This document shows positions 60,701 to 64,000 of a DNA stretch of 64,000 nucleotides, piece after piece. The position numbers were made by a program, and so were the translations under genes. Source of the stretch: Malurus cyaneus samueli. Lineage: Eukaryota; Chordata; Aves; Passeriformes; Maluridae. The notes beneath the pieces were generated by a model. It had not been told where the DNA came from, made no database searches, and saw only the letters and a program-made list of their open reading frames with translations. Each line of letters starts with the position of its first letter. Position 1 is the stretch's first letter. The stretch covers positions 24,140,329 through 24,204,328 of the forward strand of contig CM019214.1 in the NCBI GenBank assembly GCA_009741485.1, written 5' to 3'.

Positions 60701-63700
60701 TGCAGAAGATTATTCTGAATAGGATTTGGGTCAAATAGGTTCCCTATTTGAGCTTGATGCTCAAATCATATTTGTAATTATTGAGAGGAAGGGGAGATGA
60801 GCACTTGTCAGAAGCAAAGGCAGCACTGAGAAGAGGGAGATGCTGCTGCAAGGCTGAGCACAGCTCAAAACTCTGGCCACATCTTGGGGACTGCCAAGGA
60901 GAATAGAGCAAGTAATTATTGCTTTCTATTATTAAGACAGATTTAGTCTGGAGTTTTTAATTACCTCTTTTAATGACCTTCCTTTTACTGTATGGCTGAT
61001 CTGAGTTCTTATATACAAGGACCTTTTTTTTTTGTTTGGTTAGGTTTTTGGTCAGTAAGTCTGTATGTGAAGCGGACCAAGTGGACCCAAGTGAAACCAA
61101 GATCAATCTGCCTTTCTAGCAGCAGTGCAACCAGATAAAACAGCATCATTGGGAACTCCTGAGTAATCTGTGTACTTACAGACATGGGGGGCCCAAGAGA
61201 AGAATGGTCTCTGTCATACAAAAACATCGGATTTGACAAGGTTTTTAACGAAGAATTATACCAGGAAAATCCCAATACTCTTAGAGTTTTATGTTAAAAT
61301 ATCACTTGCAAGGATTTATATTTCCCAAGAGAAGATCATAAAAGCACAAGTGGTAATGCAAACCATAAGGTAGAAAGCTGAAGAAACACAGCAGGGCATT
61401 CTAACACCCTTTTTGACTCTTGAAGTTTGATTGGGGATGGTAGAAAACAGGAGTCTCATGTGACTCTCTTGGTTAGCCTCTCATTTAATAAAATAAGGAT
61501 GACAGAAAGGTAAGACTGCAATTGCCAGGCCTGTAGGAAAGCCTGGATGTCACCAGTCCCAGAATGGGAAAAGTGGGAGAGCAGTGAAACGTGATTGGTT
61601 AAAACTATAAAAAAAACGATCTCTGTTTTCCATAGAGATCATAACAGACTAGTCATTTCAGCTAATATGAATGCAACACTCATTTTTCCTTCAGATAATG
61701 AATTTTGGGTATTCAGCATTCCATCGAATCAGGGTGAAACTGAGGCTGCCATCAGGAGCAGTAACTACTACAGTCCGATAGTTAAGAGCTGTTTCCACAG
61801 AGACTGTAAGAATTTAAAATTTCAATCAATATCTCTACATTTAGAACTAGTTTGAATTCTTTTATCACAACCTGAACATGTAAGGAAAAATATTCTTTCC
61901 TAACATAAATCATTTCATATACCTTCAGAGGGAGACTTGGAAAATAACAAATCTTTTCTGTTATTCCACTCAGGGTATATTTTTTCATAGCATGCAATGC
62001 TGTTTCCGTGCATTTTCCATTTATCTAATAATATAAAAATGTAGCATTTGAAGCTTGGCAACCGGATCAATGTGGATGTTACCATCATCCTGATAAACAG
62101 ATATTTCTGTGAGAGTTGAAATATGGATATTTTGTCTAGCAGAAAACCTGGCATTCATCCTAGGGTGTCTCCCTGGTTTGACATACTCTGCAGCTCGTGG
62201 ATCTTGGAGAGACTGATACAATCACAGGAAGGTTTCTTGGATGCAGCTGAGACCAAAGTTCAGCCCGTTTACAGATGATGGTAACTCCCAACAGGTTTTC
62301 ATTTCTTACTAGAAGATAAATTAGCTGAAAAGGCTGCAGAGACATTTCCAGGTTAAATCAGCTAAGAGAGCTGCTTTGAACAGAAGTGTTCATGCTTCAA
62401 ACCTGTATCAATAAAACAAATAGAAAACAGAGGAGGTGATTCAGAAAGTTACAACAATAGTTCAGTGTTTGAAGCAATTGTTCAAAGGGAAAGGACAAAA
62501 AACTTCTTTTGAATATTTGGTTGTCTGGAGCCAGAAAAGAATCAGAGTAATTTCAGGTTCTTTTTTTGTTTGTTTTTTATATGGAACATCAGGGTAAATG
62601 AAAGAAATTGCTGTAAAGCTAATTTTCCTAAGCAGCTCCTAGAGAAAACCCAAATGTTTAAGGAAGCAACAATAAAACTGTATGAACATGATGTTACTAT
62701 TCAGGAGGGCAGGGACATTATCATTTTCTGTATTCTATAAAATCTCTTGAATTATTGTAATTTACTTATTTTACAATTACTCCAAAGACCTCTCACCCCT
62801 TTGTCTATAACTCAATTTGTCTATAACTGTAAAGTTGGGATCAGAACGGTTCCTCAAAAATCTCTGAAGAACTTGCAGGTGTACCGATAAAGAGGGCTTG
62901 AATCCCAAGTGTAATTTTTATAGACTCTGACAACTTGATGGTCTTTAAGGGCCTCCCACTGGTCAAACATCAGAACTACATTAGTCCCCTCTTAAAGTTC
63001 TCTTTGCTTTGGATTTAGGTGGGTGAGGGCTCTGGTGACTCGTATCAGATGAGGAGGGCTCAGACAGAACCTGGGCCAGGCTATGAGGAAGACCCCAAGA
63101 TTATTTAGTAAAGATATGTTCATGTGATTAGGCGAAAGGAAGTAAAATTTCCATCTAGAAAATCACTACCAGTGCCTATTTAACCTCATTCTATGCAAAG
63201 TTCCCAGAGGATGGGTTACCTGGTTGTGCCCTATGTTGTTTTTCAAATGAGTCATGATTTCATGCATAGAAAGAGAACATTTTTCAAAAGAACCCGTGAA
63301 AATTGCAGGGGGAGGGGGCTGAGATGTAGTGGAGATGGGTAAAAAGCCAGAGTGAAACAGATAGAACAGAAACGGAGAAGAAACTTGTCCTCAGCCTGTT
63401 CCTCAAGCTTTCCTCTCTAGGACCAGAAATGATCTCTAGCTCAGCCTAGAGGTGCCAGGCACTGAGTTCAGAAGTTTTGAAAATATGGTCCTTCTTCACA
63501 TGGACTGATAATGCCAGCTCTCTTCAGCCATCTGGCAGAACCCGAGTCTGGATCACATCACATCTGTCTGCCAGATCACCTAGACGCATTCTTCTCTTTC
63601 CATCTTGTTGTTGTACTCCTTTGTTCTGTTTCCATTTCCACACTGTTCTTAACTTCATTGTCTCATGTTTCTCCTGCTCATGAGGAAGAGCATTCCTGCA

Positions 63701-64000
63701 GCAGTTAGCTTCAGTGAGTATCCTGGTATCATCCTATGCAGGGCAATCCACCACATCCCTGCCCTGGGAGGTCCAGGCATTTCCCAGCTGGGCAGAACTG
63801 TCTGGATCATTGTCAGTGTTCAGGCAGCAGACAGATCTAACCCACCCTTGCAAAAAAAAAAAAAAAGTGACATTTCAGCCTTATTAGAAAGTCACTGGAG
63901 CATCTTATCTGCCTAGTATTAATGTTGTGATGTTGCTGCATGTTATGGTGGAGGAAGCCAGGCCTCAGGAGTGACCCCTGAACTCTCTCCTTCCCAAAGC
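57764..64000. other. Non-coding unique sequence to window end
   Basis: AT-rich through about 61 kb, including a repeat-free stretch at 59690-60130. There is an A14 run near 63852. No open frame above 90 codons, and no retroelement, RNA gene or exon recognised. Either an intergenic desert or an intron. Confidence 0.5.

Noticed and set aside
1..64000. CRISPR arrays, operons, bacterial-type promoters or terminators
   Set aside because: The sequence is vertebrate. Tandem repeats here lack unique spacers, and no prokaryotic gene layout exists.

Overview
This window looks like non-coding DNA from a bird, most likely a passerine. The reasoning is as follows. It carries many CR1 LINE fragments, several ending in the CR1 3' terminal octamer (ATTCTATG-like) instead of poly(A). 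It has one SINE with a tRNA-Ile-derived head and a CR1-like tail, a structure known from the zebra finch (TguSINE1). It also has solo LTRs that resemble avian endogenous retroviruses. Composition is AT-rich and CpG-poor. I found no protein-coding exon, rRNA or functional tRNA gene that I can defend. The longest open frame is 188 codons and looks like chance. The window is therefore either a gene desert or the inside of very large introns.

Layout. 1-10 kb: unique sequence, an ERVL-like solo LTR (about 3.9-4.4 kb), an old CR1 copy on + (4.85-5.26 kb) and an old CR1 copy on - (about 6.93-7.56 kb). 10-28 kb: a CR1 3' region on - (10.1-10.4 kb), a 15-base assembly gap, and CR1 tails on + at 14.4, 23.1 and 25.6 kb. 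A reverse-transcriptase scrap lies at 27.2 kb. 28-34 kb: a nearly complete 1.1 kb ERV LTR on - (28.54-29.66 kb) with an internal 38-bp duplication, a small coding-like island on - with a donor site (32.7-32.95 kb), and a cluster of a pentamer-rich tract, a CR1 scrap and a TGTC microsatellite. 34-47 kb: a 0.65 kb old CR1 copy (39.3-39.9 kb), an LTR-like segment at 41.24 kb, and a second, diverged copy of the 4-kb ERVL-like LTR at 45.8-46.3 kb. 47-50 kb is the densest repeat cluster: a 12-bp minisatellite, a rearranged CR1 on - with its own 29-bp expansion, the tRNA-Ile SINE on -, a second LTR-like segment and a CR1 3' end on +. 50-64 kb: mostly unique AT-rich sequence with a 38-nt poly(A) tract, two short tandem duplications and a 135-bp GGGAA polypurine tract.

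No genes work together here. What the window records is a layered history of retroelements: several old CR1/L3-like fragments, then younger CR1 tails, the SINE that borrowed the CR1 tail, and solo LTRs left by recombination. Family names rest on remembered consensus features and on comparisons within the window, not on a database search, and most edges are approximate. I did not find a new biological system. The points best worth checking are the repeated LTR pair, the SINE, the coding-like island at 32.7-32.95 kb and the G-quadruplex-type repeat.
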